This document shows positions 8,903 to 17,257 of a DNA stretch of 64,000 nucleotides, in pieces. The stretch spans positions 62,001-126,000 of the forward strand of contig NZ_JAGGOS010000068.1 in NCBI RefSeq assembly GCF_018614205.1, read 5' to 3'. The notes beneath the pieces are model-generated. The model was not told the origin of the DNA. It saw nothing but the letters and a program-made list of their open reading frames with translations, and did not search any database. The position numbers and the translations under genes were made by a program. Within the stretch, counting starts at the first letter, position 1. The number at the start of each line of letters is the position of its first letter. The DNA is from Streptomyces sp. ISL-36 (GTDB lineage Bacteria > Actinomycetota > Actinomycetes > Streptomycetales > Streptomycetaceae).

Positions 8903-9280
8903 CCCCGTCGACCCCCCGATCAGTCTGGCGCACACCGTAACGGGGCGGCCCGGCTTTGTGGAGAGAAAGTGCGGGAATGTGATGGTGGAGCGGGCGAATC
9001 GTGGGCATCGGCAGGGTGCCGCACCGCACGCGTCCGTATGCGGAGCGGCGCGTGGCATACCAGCCCCGGCGCGTGCCGCACTGGGCGGTCCGTATCCGGG
9101 GCACGTGGCATACCGGCCCTGGCGCCGAGGCGGCAGCGGTGATCGCGGCGGCCCCGGCGGTCGCGCACGCCGCCGGGGTGTGTGGTGGTCGCGGCGGCCG
9201 CACGACCGCGCAGGCCGTGGTGGTCGCGGCCGCCGTTCCGGCTCGTCGGGCCGGGCTCCTCCGGGGCCCGGGGCGCGCCG
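8903..9280. other. divergent intergenic region with an imperfect tandem repeat
   Basis: About 390 bp separate the O-antigen-ligase-like gene from lnt. Two related units of about 53-56 bp lie in tandem near 9028-9126, sharing GTCCGTAT and CGTGGCATACC blocks (9032/9088 and 9051/9104). Arginine-rich open frames occur on both strands, but none has a plausible start, composition or homology. Confidence 0.5.
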
Positions 9281-9286
9281 TAGACT
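9281..9286 (+). promoter_or_regulatory. -10-like hexamer for leaderless lnt
   Basis: TAGACT ends 7 nt before the GTG at 9294. This supports 9294 rather than a start further upstream in the open frame. Confidence 0.55.
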
Positions 9287-9293
9287 CCGCGAG

Positions 9294-10892
9294 GTGAGCA
9301 CCACGATCGTCCCCCCCGTCGACGCCTCCGGTCCCGCCGCCGCCCCCGAGCCCGGCCGCTTTGGCCCGTGGCGCCTCGCACGACCCGGAGCGGCCGTGCT
9401 CGCCGGGGCCATGCTCTTCCTGAGCTTCCCGCCCCGCCCGCTGTGGTGGCTCGCGGTGCCCGCCTTCGCTCTGCTCGGCTGGTCGCTGCGCGGGCGCCGA
9501 CTCCGCGCCGGATTCGGCCTCGGGTACCTCGCGGGACTCGGCTTCCTGCTCCCGCTGCTGATCTGGACCGGCGCCGAGGTCGGCCGGTTCCCCTGGATCG
9601 CGCTCTCGGCCGTCGAGGCGCTGTTCATCGCCGCCGCCGGGCTCGGGATCGCGGCCGTCTCCCGGCTGCCCGTCTGGCCGGTGTTCGCCGCCGGGGTGTG
9701 GATCCTCGCCGAGGCGGCACGCGCGCGTGTCCCGTTCGGAGGCTTCCCCTGGGGCAAGATCGCCTTCGGGCAGGCCGACGGCGTCTTCCTGCCACTGGCC
9801 GCGGTCGGCGGCACTCCGGTGCTCGGCTTCGCCGTGGCCCTGTGCGGCTTCGGCCTGTACGAGGTGATCCGCCAGGTGCGCGCCTGGCGGGCGAGCGGCG
9901 ACGTACCGCGCGGCCCTCTCGCCGCGGCCGCCCTCGCCCTCCTCGCCCCGGTCACCGGCGCCCTGGCCGCGCTGCCGTTGGTCGACGACTCCGCGGAGGA
10001 CGGCACCGCCACCGTCGCCGCCGTCCAGGGCAACGTGCCCCGCCTCGGCCTCGACTTCAACGCGCAGCGGCGCGCCGTCCTCGACAACCACGCCGCCCGC
10101 ACCACCGAACTGGCGGACGACGTCGAGAAGGGCCGCAAGCCCCGGCCCGACTTCGTCCTGTGGCCGGAGAACTCCTCCGACATCGACCCCTACGCCAACC
10201 CCGACGCCCGCGACGTCATCGACAGGGCCGTGAAGAGGATCGGCGTGCCGACCGTGATCGGCGCCGTCATCGCCCCCGAGACCGGCAAGCTGCGCAACAC
10301 CCTCATCGAGTGGGACCCGAAAAAGGGGCCGGTCGCCACCTACGACAAGCGGCACGTCCAGCCCTTCGGCGAGTACATCCCGATGCGGCCCTTCGTACGG
10401 ATCTTCAACAGCAACGTCGACCGGGTCAGCCGCGACTTCGGGGCGGGGCACGAGATCGGCGTCTTCGACCTCGCCGGCACCAAGGTCGGCCTCGCCACCT
10501 GCTACGAGGCCGCCTTCGACTGGGTCGTACGGGACACCGTCACCCATGGCGCCCAGCTGATCTCCGTACCGAGCAACAACGCCACCTTCGGCCGCAGCGA
10601 GATGACCTACCAGCAGCTCGCCATGTCCCGGGTGCGGGCGGTCGAGCACAGCCGCTCCGTGGTCGTGCCGGTGACCAGCGGGGTGAGCGCGATCATCCGG
10701 CCGGACGGCGAGATCGTGCGGGAGTCGGAGATGTTCACCCCGGACGTCCTGGTCGAGAAGGTGCCGCTGCGGTCCTCGCTCACGCCGGCGACGCGGATGG
10801 GCACGCTGCCCGAGGCGCTCCTGGTGGCCGTCGCGGTGGCCGGCCTCGGCTGGTCGGGACTGCGCGCCTTCCGCGCCCGTCGCAGCCGGTAG
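9294..10892 (+). CDS. lnt: apolipoprotein N-acyltransferase
   Basis: This 532-residue membrane enzyme adds the third acyl chain to the N-terminal cysteine of lipoproteins. About seven N-terminal membrane helices (residues 30-230) are followed by a C-terminal extracytoplasmic nitrilase (CN-hydrolase) domain. The catalytic triad is complete: Glu292 in 'LWPENSS', Lys352 in 'TYDKRHVQPFGEYIP' and Cys403 in 'LATCYEAAFDW'. One more helix closes the protein. Length is normal for Lnt. Actinobacteria often have more than one Lnt, and the window does not show whether this is the only one. Transcription is probably leaderless. Confidence 0.93.
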   Translation: MSTTIVPPVDASGPAAAPEPGRFGPWRLARPGAAVLAGAMLFLSFPPRPLWWLAVPAFALLGWSLRGRRLRAGFGLGYLAGLGFLLPLLIWTGAEVGRFPWIALSAVEALFIAAAGLGIAAVSRLPVWPVFAAGVWILAEAARARVPFGGFPWGKIAFGQADGVFLPLAAVGGTPVLGFAVALCGFGLYEVIRQVRAWRASGDVPRGPLAAAALALLAPVTGALAALPLVDDSAEDGTATVAAVQGNVPRLGLDFNAQRRAVLDNHAARTTELADDVEKGRKPRPDFVLWPENSSDIDPYANPDARDVIDRAVKRIGVPTVIGAVIAPETGKLRNTLIEWDPKKGPVATYDKRHVQPFGEYIPMRPFVRIFNSNVDRVSRDFGAGHEIGVFDLAGTKVGLATCYEAAFDWVVRDTVTHGAQLISVPSNNATFGRSEMTYQQLAMSRVRAVEHSRSVVVPVTSGVSAIIRPDGEIVRESEMFTPDVLVEKVPLRSSLTPATRMGTLPEALLVAVAVAGLGWSGLRAFRARRSR

Positions 10893-11021
10893 AACTGAGG
10901 GCCCGCGGGGACCGGGGGTCGGGGCCGACGGCCGGCCGGCCGGGCGGCCGGGGCTTCGGAGTCCGGGTCTCGGGCAGAGGTGTGGGGTCGAGGCCTCGGG
11001 ATTCCTTGATCCGGCGGGCCG

Positions 11022-11027
11022 TAGGGT
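11022..11027 (+). promoter_or_regulatory. -10-like hexamer for leaderless NUDIX gene
   Basis: TAGGGT ends 6 nt before the ATG at 11034. Confidence 0.55.
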
Positions 11028-11033
11028 CGAGGC

Positions 11034-11543
11034 ATGGGTACTCCTGACTTCATCCGCGAACTCCGGGCCAGCGCCGGGCACCAACTGCTCTTCCTACCGG
11101 GGGTGAGCGCCGTCGTCTTCGACGACCGGGGTCGGGTGCTGCTCGGCAGGCGGGCCGACAACGGCCTCTGGGCGGTCATCGGCGGCATCGTCGAGCCCGG
11201 CGAGCAGCCCGCCGCCTGCGCCGAGCGTGAGGTGTACGAGGAGACCGCCGTCCGCGTCGAGGTCGAGCGCGTCGTGCTCGTCCAGACCTTGCGCAAGCCG
11301 GTCGTCTACCCCAACGGCGACCAGTGCCAGTTCCTCGACATCTCCTTCCGCTGCCGCGCCGTGGGCGGTGAGGCCCGGGTCAACGACGAGGAGTCGACGG
11401 AGGTCGGCTGGTTCGACGTGGACGACCTGCCGGAGATGAAGCGGTTCTCGTACTTCCGGATCGAGCAGGCGCTTGCCGACGAACCCACATGGTTCGACAC
11501 CACGCCTGCGGGTCGAAGTATGGGTGGGGAACACATCGGTTGA
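11034..11543 (+). CDS. NUDIX hydrolase
   Basis: This 169-residue protein has a complete Nudix box at residues 50-72: 'GGIVEPGEQPAACAEREV' continuing into YEETAV, the G-x5-E-x7-REVxEE arrangement that binds the metal for pyrophosphate cleavage. Flanking strands 'PGVSAVVFDDRGRVLLGRRAD' and 'LWAVIG' are typical. The enzyme hydrolyses a nucleoside-diphosphate-linked compound in the cytoplasm; the substrate cannot be assigned. It lies 28 bp upstream of the next gene in the same direction, but that gene seems to have its own promoter. Confidence 0.9.
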   Translation: MGTPDFIRELRASAGHQLLFLPGVSAVVFDDRGRVLLGRRADNGLWAVIGGIVEPGEQPAACAEREVYEETAVRVEVERVVLVQTLRKPVVYPNGDQCQFLDISFRCRAVGGEARVNDEESTEVGWFDVDDLPEMKRFSYFRIEQALADEPTWFDTTPAGRSMGGEHIG

Positions 11544-11558
11544 CGGTGGGGCGCTTCA

Positions 11559-11564
11559 TAAGGT
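11559..11564 (+). promoter_or_regulatory. -10-like hexamer for leaderless SDR gene
   Basis: TAAGGT ends 7 nt before the ATG at 11572. A TTGACG at 11540-11545 overlaps the stop of the NUDIX gene but is only 13 nt from the -10, so it is an imperfect -35 candidate. Confidence 0.5.
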
Positions 11565-11571
11565 GCGGAGC

Positions 11572-12429
11572 ATGAGCGCCCCCACCACACCAGGTCCCGC
11601 ATCGGCCCCCGCGCCGGCCCGACCCCTTCCGGCCCCGCCCGCTCCGGCCACCGCGCCCGGATCCGTCCAGCTCGACCTCGCCGGCCGCACCGCGCTCGTC
11701 ACCGGAGCGGCCGGCGGCATCGGCCGCGCCTGCGCGCTCCGGCTCGCCGCGGCAGGGGCCCGGGTCAGAGCCGTCGACCGGGCGGCCGACGGCCTGGAGG
11801 CGCTCCTGGAACAGGCCGACGGCCTCGCCGGTGCCGTGGAACCGCAGGTCCTGGACCTCACCGATCTGGACGGCGCCGAAGCCGTCGCCGCCGGCGCCGA
11901 CATTCTCGTGAACAACGCCGGAATCCAGCTGGTCCGCCCCATCGAGGAGTTTCCGCCCGATGTCTTCCACACCGTTCTGACCGTGATGCTGGAGGCGCCC
12001 TTCCGGCTGATCAGAGGGGCCCTGCCGCACATGTACGGCCAGGGCTGGGGCCGGATCGTCAACCTCTCCTCCGTACACGGGCTGCGGGCCTCCGCCTTCA
12101 AGTCAGCCTATGTGGCCGCCAAACACGGCTTGGAGGGACTCTCCAAGACCGCCGCCCTCGAAGGCGCCCCCCACGGGGTCACCTCCAACTGCGTCAACCC
12201 CGGCTATGTGCGTACGCCACTGGTCGAGCGGCAGATCGCCGACCAGGCCGCCGCCCACTCCATCCCCCCGGAGCGGGTCCTGACCGACGTACTCCTCAAG
12301 GACTCGGCACTCAAGCGGCTCATCGAACCAGAGGAGGTCGCGGAGGCCGTCCTCTACCTCTGCACCCCCCAGGCCTCCTTCATCACCGGCACCTCCCTGA
12401 CCCTCGACGGCGGCTGGACCGCCCACTGA
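11572..12429 (+). CDS. 3-hydroxybutyrate dehydrogenase-like SDR
   Basis: This 285-residue short-chain dehydrogenase has a Pro/Ala-rich N-terminal extension (residues 1-30) before the Rossmann motif 'TGAAGGIGRACALRLAAAG' (44-62). 'NNAGIQ' follows at 114-119, and the catalytic set is Ser167, Tyr180 and Lys184 in 'SSVHG' and 'SAYVAAKHG'. The C-terminal 'SFITGTSLTLDGGWTAH' and the 'KSAYVAAKHGLEGLSKTAALE' region match D-3-hydroxybutyrate dehydrogenases, which oxidise hydroxybutyrate to acetoacetate with NAD+. The adjacent GAF/PucR regulator in the same direction may control it. Confidence 0.85.
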   Translation: MSAPTTPGPASAPAPARPLPAPPAPATAPGSVQLDLAGRTALVTGAAGGIGRACALRLAAAGARVRAVDRAADGLEALLEQADGLAGAVEPQVLDLTDLDGAEAVAAGADILVNNAGIQLVRPIEEFPPDVFHTVLTVMLEAPFRLIRGALPHMYGQGWGRIVNLSSVHGLRASAFKSAYVAAKHGLEGLSKTAALEGAPHGVTSNCVNPGYVRTPLVERQIADQAAAHSIPPERVLTDVLLKDSALKRLIEPEEVAEAVLYLCTPQASFITGTSLTLDGGWTAH

Positions 12430-12476
12430 CGGTTTTCCACAGGGCTGGTGCGACCACCCGTACGGCAGGTATCCCT

Positions 12477-14372
12477 GTGTCCATGTCCCAAGAACAGGTC
12501 TCCTACCTGGAGCTCCTCGCACGAGGAGCCGCGACGGAGGCATACGACCGGCCCGTGCTGCTCGCCCGTGCGAGCGGCGCGGGCCCCGAGGCGCTGGCCG
12601 AGCTCGAGAAGGCCAAGCAGCTCGCCCTGCGCGTGCGGGCCGAGCTGGAGGGGAGGCGGCGCCGCGAGGCGGAGCTCTCCGCCCTCTTCGAGACCGCCCA
12701 CGACCTCGCGGGACTGCGCGACCTCGACGCGGTGCTCCGCGCCATCGTCCAGCGCGCCCGCTCCCTCCTCGGCACCGAGGTGGCCTACCTCAGCCTCAAC
12801 GACCCGGCCGCCGGCGACACGTACATGCGGGTCACCGAGGGCTCGGTCTCCGCGCGCTTCCAGCAGCTCCGCCTCGGCATGGGCGAGGGCCTCGGCGGCC
12901 TCGTCGCGCAGACCGCCCGCCCCTACGTCACCGACAACTACTTCGACGACGCCCGCTTCCAGCACACCCGCACCATCGACTCCGCCGTGGGGGACGAGGG
13001 GCTCGTCGCCATCCTCGGTGTGCCGCTGACCCTGGGCAGCCAGGTCATCGGCGTGCTCTTCGCCGCCGACCGGCGCGCCCGCGTCTTCGAACGGGAGCAG
13101 GTCGCCCTGCTCGGCTCCTTCGCCGCGCACGCCGCCGTCGCCATCGACACGGCCAATCTCCTCGCCGAGACCCGCTCCGCCCTGGCCGAACTGGAGCGGG
13201 CCAACGACATCATCCGCGAACACAGCGGGGTCATCGAGCGCGCCTCGGAGGTCCACGACCGGCTCACCGAACTCGTCCTGCACGGCGGCGGCGTCCACGA
13301 CGTGGCGGCCGCGGTATCCGAGGTCCTCGGCGGCAGGGTGGAGTTCATCGAGGACGGGCTCGACTCCGCCCGGCTCGCGGACGGCCACGCGCTGCGCGAC
13401 GGCGACCGCTGGGTGGCCGCCGTCTCCGCCGGCGGCGAGAGCTTCGGCGCCCTCGTCCTGCACGGGCAGCCCGACCTCGACCCCGTCGACCAGCGCACGC
13501 TGGAGCGCGCCGGTCTGGTGACCTCCCTGCTGCTGCTCGCCCGCCGCTCGGCGGGCGAGGCGGAACAGCGGGTACGGGGCGAACTGCTCGACGACCTCCT
13601 CGACGCACCCGACCGCGACCGCCGGCTGCTGCGCGAGCGGGCGGCCCGGCTCCGTACGGACGTGGACGCGCCCCATGTGGTGCTCGCCGCCCGGATCGAC
13701 CGGGCCGGGGCCGGAGGAGAGGCGGACAGCGGCGTACGGGAGAGCGCCGACCGGCAGCGGCTGTGGTCGGCCGCCTCGCATCTGGCCGCCACCCGAAGGG
13801 GACTGGCCTCCGCGCGCGACGGCGGGACGGTGCTGCTCCTGCCGCTCGGCCCCGGCGAGAACGCGGCCGGGCTGGCCCGGCAGACCGCCAAGCACCTCGG
13901 CGGCGCGCTGCGCGAACCGGTCACGGTGGGCGCCTCGGCACCCGTCGGCTCCCCCCTCGCCCACCCCGACCAGGTCGCCACCGCGTACGAGGAGGCCCGC
14001 CGCTGTCTGGACGCGCTGCGCCTGCTGCACCGCGCGGGCGACGGCGCGGCGGCCGAGGACCTGGGCTTCCTCGGCCTATTGCTCGCCGACACCCGGGACA
14101 TCGAGGGCTTCGTCGACCGCACGATCGGCCAGGTCCTCGCGTACGACCGGCGGCGCGGCACGGACCTGGTGCGGACGATGGACGCGTACTTCGCGAGCGG
14201 GATGAGCCCCGCCCGGACGAAGGACGACCTGCACGTGCACGTGAACACGGTCGCCCAGCGCGTCGAGCGGATCGGCCGTCTGCTGGGCCCCGACTGGCAG
14301 TCACCGGCCCGGGCCCTGGAGATCCAACTGGCCCTGCGTCTGCACGCGATGTCGGCCGCGGTCGCCCGCTGA
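12477..14372 (+). CDS. GAF-domain PucR/CdaR-type transcriptional regulator
   Basis: This 631-residue protein starts with a short coiled segment, followed by a GAF sensory domain (about residues 60-215, with 'DLDAVLRAIVQRARSLLGTE' and 'GVPLTLGSQVIGVLFAADR'). A linker and a PucR-type middle region come next. The C-terminal PucR helix-turn-helix lies at about 570-625 (SPARTKDDLHVHVNTVAQRV then ERIGRLLGPDW). Proteins with this layout are DNA-binding regulators of catabolic genes. It follows the hydroxybutyrate dehydrogenase gene by 47 bp. The GTG at 12477 has AGG 7 nt upstream; an ATG at 12483 is also possible. Confidence 0.88.
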   Translation: MSMSQEQVSYLELLARGAATEAYDRPVLLARASGAGPEALAELEKAKQLALRVRAELEGRRRREAELSALFETAHDLAGLRDLDAVLRAIVQRARSLLGTEVAYLSLNDPAAGDTYMRVTEGSVSARFQQLRLGMGEGLGGLVAQTARPYVTDNYFDDARFQHTRTIDSAVGDEGLVAILGVPLTLGSQVIGVLFAADRRARVFEREQVALLGSFAAHAAVAIDTANLLAETRSALAELERANDIIREHSGVIERASEVHDRLTELVLHGGGVHDVAAAVSEVLGGRVEFIEDGLDSARLADGHALRDGDRWVAAVSAGGESFGALVLHGQPDLDPVDQRTLERAGLVTSLLLLARRSAGEAEQRVRGELLDDLLDAPDRDRRLLRERAARLRTDVDAPHVVLAARIDRAGAGGEADSGVRESADRQRLWSAASHLAATRRGLASARDGGTVLLLPLGPGENAAGLARQTAKHLGGALREPVTVGASAPVGSPLAHPDQVATAYEEARRCLDALRLLHRAGDGAAAEDLGFLGLLLADTRDIEGFVDRTIGQVLAYDRRRGTDLVRTMDAYFASGMSPARTKDDLHVHVNTVAQRVERIGRLLGPDWQSPARALEIQLALRLHAMSAAVAR

Positions 14373-14583
14373 ACGGCGTGGCGGATGCGCCATGCCGATG
14401 AGATCAAGCCAATGAGGTGGCCGCCCAACGCTCTTACCCGGCAGGTTAGTTGACGAAGAGTTAGCCTGAGCCGCGAAACCGACACCCGTGTTCGGAGGTC
14501 TCATTGGCTGCCTCGCTCGCAGCGTGGCCCCGGCCGGCCGGCTTATGCCGGACGCGCTGACCGGTCCACATCCCGGAGTACGT

Positions 14584-14597
14584 CTCACCTGGGTGAG
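14584..14597. promoter_or_regulatory. 14-bp inverted repeat upstream of small membrane gene
   Basis: CTCACC-TG-GGTGAG is a perfect inverted repeat 46 bp before the GTG at 14643. It could be a protein-binding site; no regulator is identified. Confidence 0.35.
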
Positions 14598-14642
14598 GTG
14601 TGCCCCGATCCCGAGCGAAGTACGAGTCAATGGAGGCACCCC

Positions 14643-14861
14643 GTGTCGGCTCATGCCACTCAGTCGAACGTCTGCAGGCATCCCGGGCGTGACGTGGCCA
14701 TGGTCGCCCTGTCCGCGGTCGTCGTCGCCCTCGTCGCCGTTGTCGTCGTGATGGCGGCGAACGGCGGCCCACTCGCCATCCTCGGCGCGGGCGGCACCAG
14801 CCTCGCCGCGAGCTTCACCGTCGGCATGGGCGTCCTACAACACCTCAAGTCGGGCAGTTAG
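14643..14861 (+). CDS. 72-residue membrane protein
   Basis: GTG at 14643 is preceded by GGAGG with 6-nt spacing. The protein has a short polar N-terminus with a Cys and His (NVCRHPGRD), a strong membrane helix at about residues 18-40 (VALSAVVVALVAVVVVMAA) and a second weak hydrophobic segment rich in Gly and Ala (about 44-65). No family was recognised. It stands alone between the regulator and the convergent MFS gene. Confidence 0.7.
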   Translation: MSAHATQSNVCRHPGRDVAMVALSAVVVALVAVVVVMAANGGPLAILGAGGTSLAASFTVGMGVLQHLKSGS

Positions 14862-14935
14862 CCACCGCAGCGGCGAGCGGCCCCCTCCGCCGTCTCGGCC
14901 GAGGGGGCCCGCCCGGGTCCCGGTGAACGGCGCCG

Positions 14936-16306
14936 TCAGGCGTCGGCGCGGACCGTCGCCGCGCTCTGCGGAGCGTCCTCGGCGATCTCGGAGAGATCGC
15001 GGTTGCGGGTCTCACGGGCGCAGGCGATCGCGACGACCGTGAGGAGGGCGGCGGCGATCACGTAGAGGGTGATCGGCGTCGAGGAGCCGTAGTCGGCGAG
15101 CAGCGCCGTCGCGATCAGCGGCGCGGGCGCACCGGCGGCGACCGAGGAGAACTGCGCGCCGATCGAGGCGCCGGAGTAGCGCATGCGGGTCGCGAACATC
15201 TCGGAGAAGAACGCTGCCTGCGGCGCGTACATCGCCCCGTGCAGGATCAGTCCGACGGTGACCGCGAGCAGGAGGCTGCCGAAGCTCTTGGTGTCGATGA
15301 GGGCGAAGAACGGGAACATCCAGGCGCCGACACCGATCGCGCCGATCAGGTAGACCGGCCGGCGGCCGATCCGGTCGGAGAGCGCGCCCCAGGCGGGGAT
15401 GACGGCGAAGTGGACGGCGGAGGCGATCAGGACGGCGTTCAGGGCGGTCTGCTTGGAGAGGCCGACCTGGGTCGTCGCGTAGACGAGGATGAACGCGGTG
15501 ATCACGTAGTAGGAGATGTTCTCCGCCATGCGCGCACCCATCGCGATCAGGACATCGCGCCAGTGGTGCTTCAGGACGGCGACCAGCGGCATCTTCTCGA
15601 CCTGCTCGGTGGCGGCCTTGCGCTCCTCGGCGGCGGCGAGCGCGGCCTTGAAGACAGGAGACTCGTCGACCGACAGCCGGATCCACAGGCCGACGATCAC
15701 CAGCACACCGGAGAGCAGGAACGGTATGCGCCAGCCCCATGCGAGGAACGCGGAGTCCGAGAGGAGCGCGGTGAGCGCGGACAGCACACCCGTCGCGAGC
15801 AGCTGACCCGCCGGCGCCCCGGTCTGCGGCCACGAGGCCCAGAAACCACGTCGCTCGGCGTCACCGTGCTCGGAGACGAGCAGCACGGCGCCGCCCCACT
15901 CACCGCCGAGCGCGAACCCCTGCACCAGCCGCAACACGGTGAGCAGCACGGGAGCGGCGGACCCGACGGTGGCGTGCGTGGGCAGCAGCCCGATCGCGAA
16001 GGTCGCCCCACCCATCAGCAGCAGGCTCAGGACCAGCAGCTTCTTGCGCCCCAGCCGGTCGCCGTAGTGCCCGAACACCAGCGCGCCCAGGGGGCGGGCG
16101 GCGAACCCGACCGCGTAGGTCAGGAAGGAGAGCAGTGTCCCGACCAGCGGATCGGACTCGGGGAAGAACAGCTTGTTGAAGACCAGCGCGGCGGCCGACC
16201 CGTAGAGGAAGAAGTCGTACCACTCGATGGTGGTGCCGATGAGACTCGCGGCGACGATGCGCTTGAGACTGGCGGGGGCTGGTGGAGCGGTCGCGGGGGA
16301 GGACAT
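14936..16306 (-). CDS. MFS transporter, metabolite:H+ symporter (MHS, ProP/ShiA-like) type
   Basis: This 456-residue protein has 12 membrane helices. The MHS-type signature occupies the N-terminus: 'IVAASLIGTTIEWYDFFLYG' (residues 15-34) and the loop 2-3 motif 'GHYGDRLGRKK'. 'LRLVQGFALGGEWGGAVLL' marks helix 4-5. Such transporters import osmolytes, organic acids or aromatic acids with protons; the substrate is unknown. The ATG at 16306 is chosen because AGGAAG lies 8 nt upstream. The open frame extends to 16555 but the extra residues do not match the family. Its first 31 codons and upstream region are duplicated at 34.35-34.57 kb. Confidence 0.9.
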   Translation of the reverse strand: MSSPATAPPAPASLKRIVAASLIGTTIEWYDFFLYGSAAALVFNKLFFPESDPLVGTLLSFLTYAVGFAARPLGALVFGHYGDRLGRKKLLVLSLLLMGGATFAIGLLPTHATVGSAAPVLLTVLRLVQGFALGGEWGGAVLLVSEHGDAERRGFWASWPQTGAPAGQLLATGVLSALTALLSDSAFLAWGWRIPFLLSGVLVIVGLWIRLSVDESPVFKAALAAAEERKAATEQVEKMPLVAVLKHHWRDVLIAMGARMAENISYYVITAFILVYATTQVGLSKQTALNAVLIASAVHFAVIPAWGALSDRIGRRPVYLIGAIGVGAWMFPFFALIDTKSFGSLLLAVTVGLILHGAMYAPQAAFFSEMFATRMRYSGASIGAQFSSVAAGAPAPLIATALLADYGSSTPITLYVIAAALLTVVAIACARETRNRDLSEIAEDAPQSAATVRADA

Positions 16307-16435
16307 CGGCACCACTTCCTGGCAGTTGACGGGGACGTTTGCGTGTCGCCACACCGTAGAAACATGCAGGTCACCGTCGTATGTGGTGGGACACCATAGT
16401 TCTATCTTCCGGAGTGCGCGTGCCCACCATGGAGG
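16214..16435. repeat. 222-bp direct repeat, copy A (left island boundary)
   Basis: This segment is repeated in the same orientation at 34352-34573 with one mismatch (T16365 versus C34503). It covers the first 31 codons of the MFS gene plus about 130 bp upstream. Identity stops abruptly at 16214 and 16435. See findings. Confidence 0.95.
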
Positions 16436-16530
16436 CGCTCCCGAAGCTTCTGCGAGCCCCTCGACGAGGCCCCGAAGGGCGCTGCCCGAGTTGCGTTGTT
16501 CGGGCATGATTTGGAGATGCCGTGCTGACT

Positions 16531-16608
16531 CCCGTGCTGGTTTGGTGCTGACCAAAAGCCCACGTCATCATCCGTTCTCACCTCTCCCGTGCTGACTTGG
16601 TGCTGACT
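16531..16608. repeat. two GTGCTG-rich motifs just inside the left island end
   Basis: GTGCTGGTTTGGTGCTGAC (16534-16552) and GTGCTGACTTGGTGCTGAC (16589-16607) are near-identical, each made of two GTGCTG units 11 nt apart. A closely related copy lies at 34279-34297 inside the right end. They may be recombinase arm-type sites. Confidence 0.6.
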
Positions 16609-16618
16609 ACGCAGCGTA

Positions 16619-16962
16619 GAAATCCGATATGAGCGGCAGATCCGGGCGAATGGTCGGCAACCACGTCGCCGACCTGGTGAGCCGGTACGGCGAGCACTCG
16701 GACCTGGTGCCGGAGCCACTCACCTCGTACATCAAGCAGCGTGAGGGCTACGACTACAGCCACCACGGCCGCGCCGGAAACCCGTCCACCGACTTCGTCC
16801 CCGGCGAGAGCGTAGACCGCTTCTGCCTGCTGGGCTCGCCTGCCGCCCACATCGCGGAACTGAAGGCTCTTCAGGTGCTGGGCGTCGACCAGTTCGCCGT
16901 GTACCCAGTGCACGACGCGAAGGAGGCGACGATCGACGCGACGTGCCAGGCGCTGCTCCAAA
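16619..16962 (+). pseudogene. C-terminal fragment of an LLM-class F420-dependent oxidoreductase
   Basis: The plus strand encodes 'IRYERQIRANG' at 16622-16654 in one frame. In the next frame it encodes 'NHVADLVSRYGEHSD', 'TSYIKQREGYDYSHHGRAGN', 'DFVPGESVDRFCLLG' and 'LGVDQFAVYPVHDAKEATID'. These are consecutive segments of the C-terminal third of TIGR03842-like LLM flavin/F420 oxidoreductases. The N-terminal two thirds are absent, the frame shifts, and the tail after about 16962 is unrelated. It is a remnant next to the island boundary. Confidence 0.75.
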
Positions 16963-17051
16963 CGGGCAAGAAGCCGAGGAAGCGTAGGCCGGATGCGCGC
17001 ACGAAAGACTCAAGATCGGATGAACCGCCTGGGATGGGGTGGAATCAAAGT

Positions 17052-17073
17052 GGCCCCTGCTTCAGCAGGGGCC
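17052..17073. terminator. strong hairpin
   Basis: A perfect 9-bp stem GGCCCCTGC / GCAGGGGCC closes a TTCA loop. No T-run follows. It lies in remnant sequence downstream of the LLM fragment. Confidence 0.5.
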
Positions 17074-17257
17074 GGAGCACTTCCGATCCGGGTGCTCCGT
17101 GTATGAGCTGAAGGACGAATGCGGTATGGCCAGCGGCACCGTGAAGGTTGGTCTGAGGAGCGGATCGCTGCTAGGCGGCGGCGCGTTCCGGGTGCCGCTT
17201 GCGCAGCGTAGTTGAGTCAGGGGCTGCAGCCGGTGGCCCCTGCTCGATCCGACGAGA

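Noticed and set aside
8920..9381. Arg-rich open frames on both strands between the ligase-like gene and lnt
   Set aside because: Composition is typical of GC-rich noncoding sequence, and the frames overlap the start of lnt.
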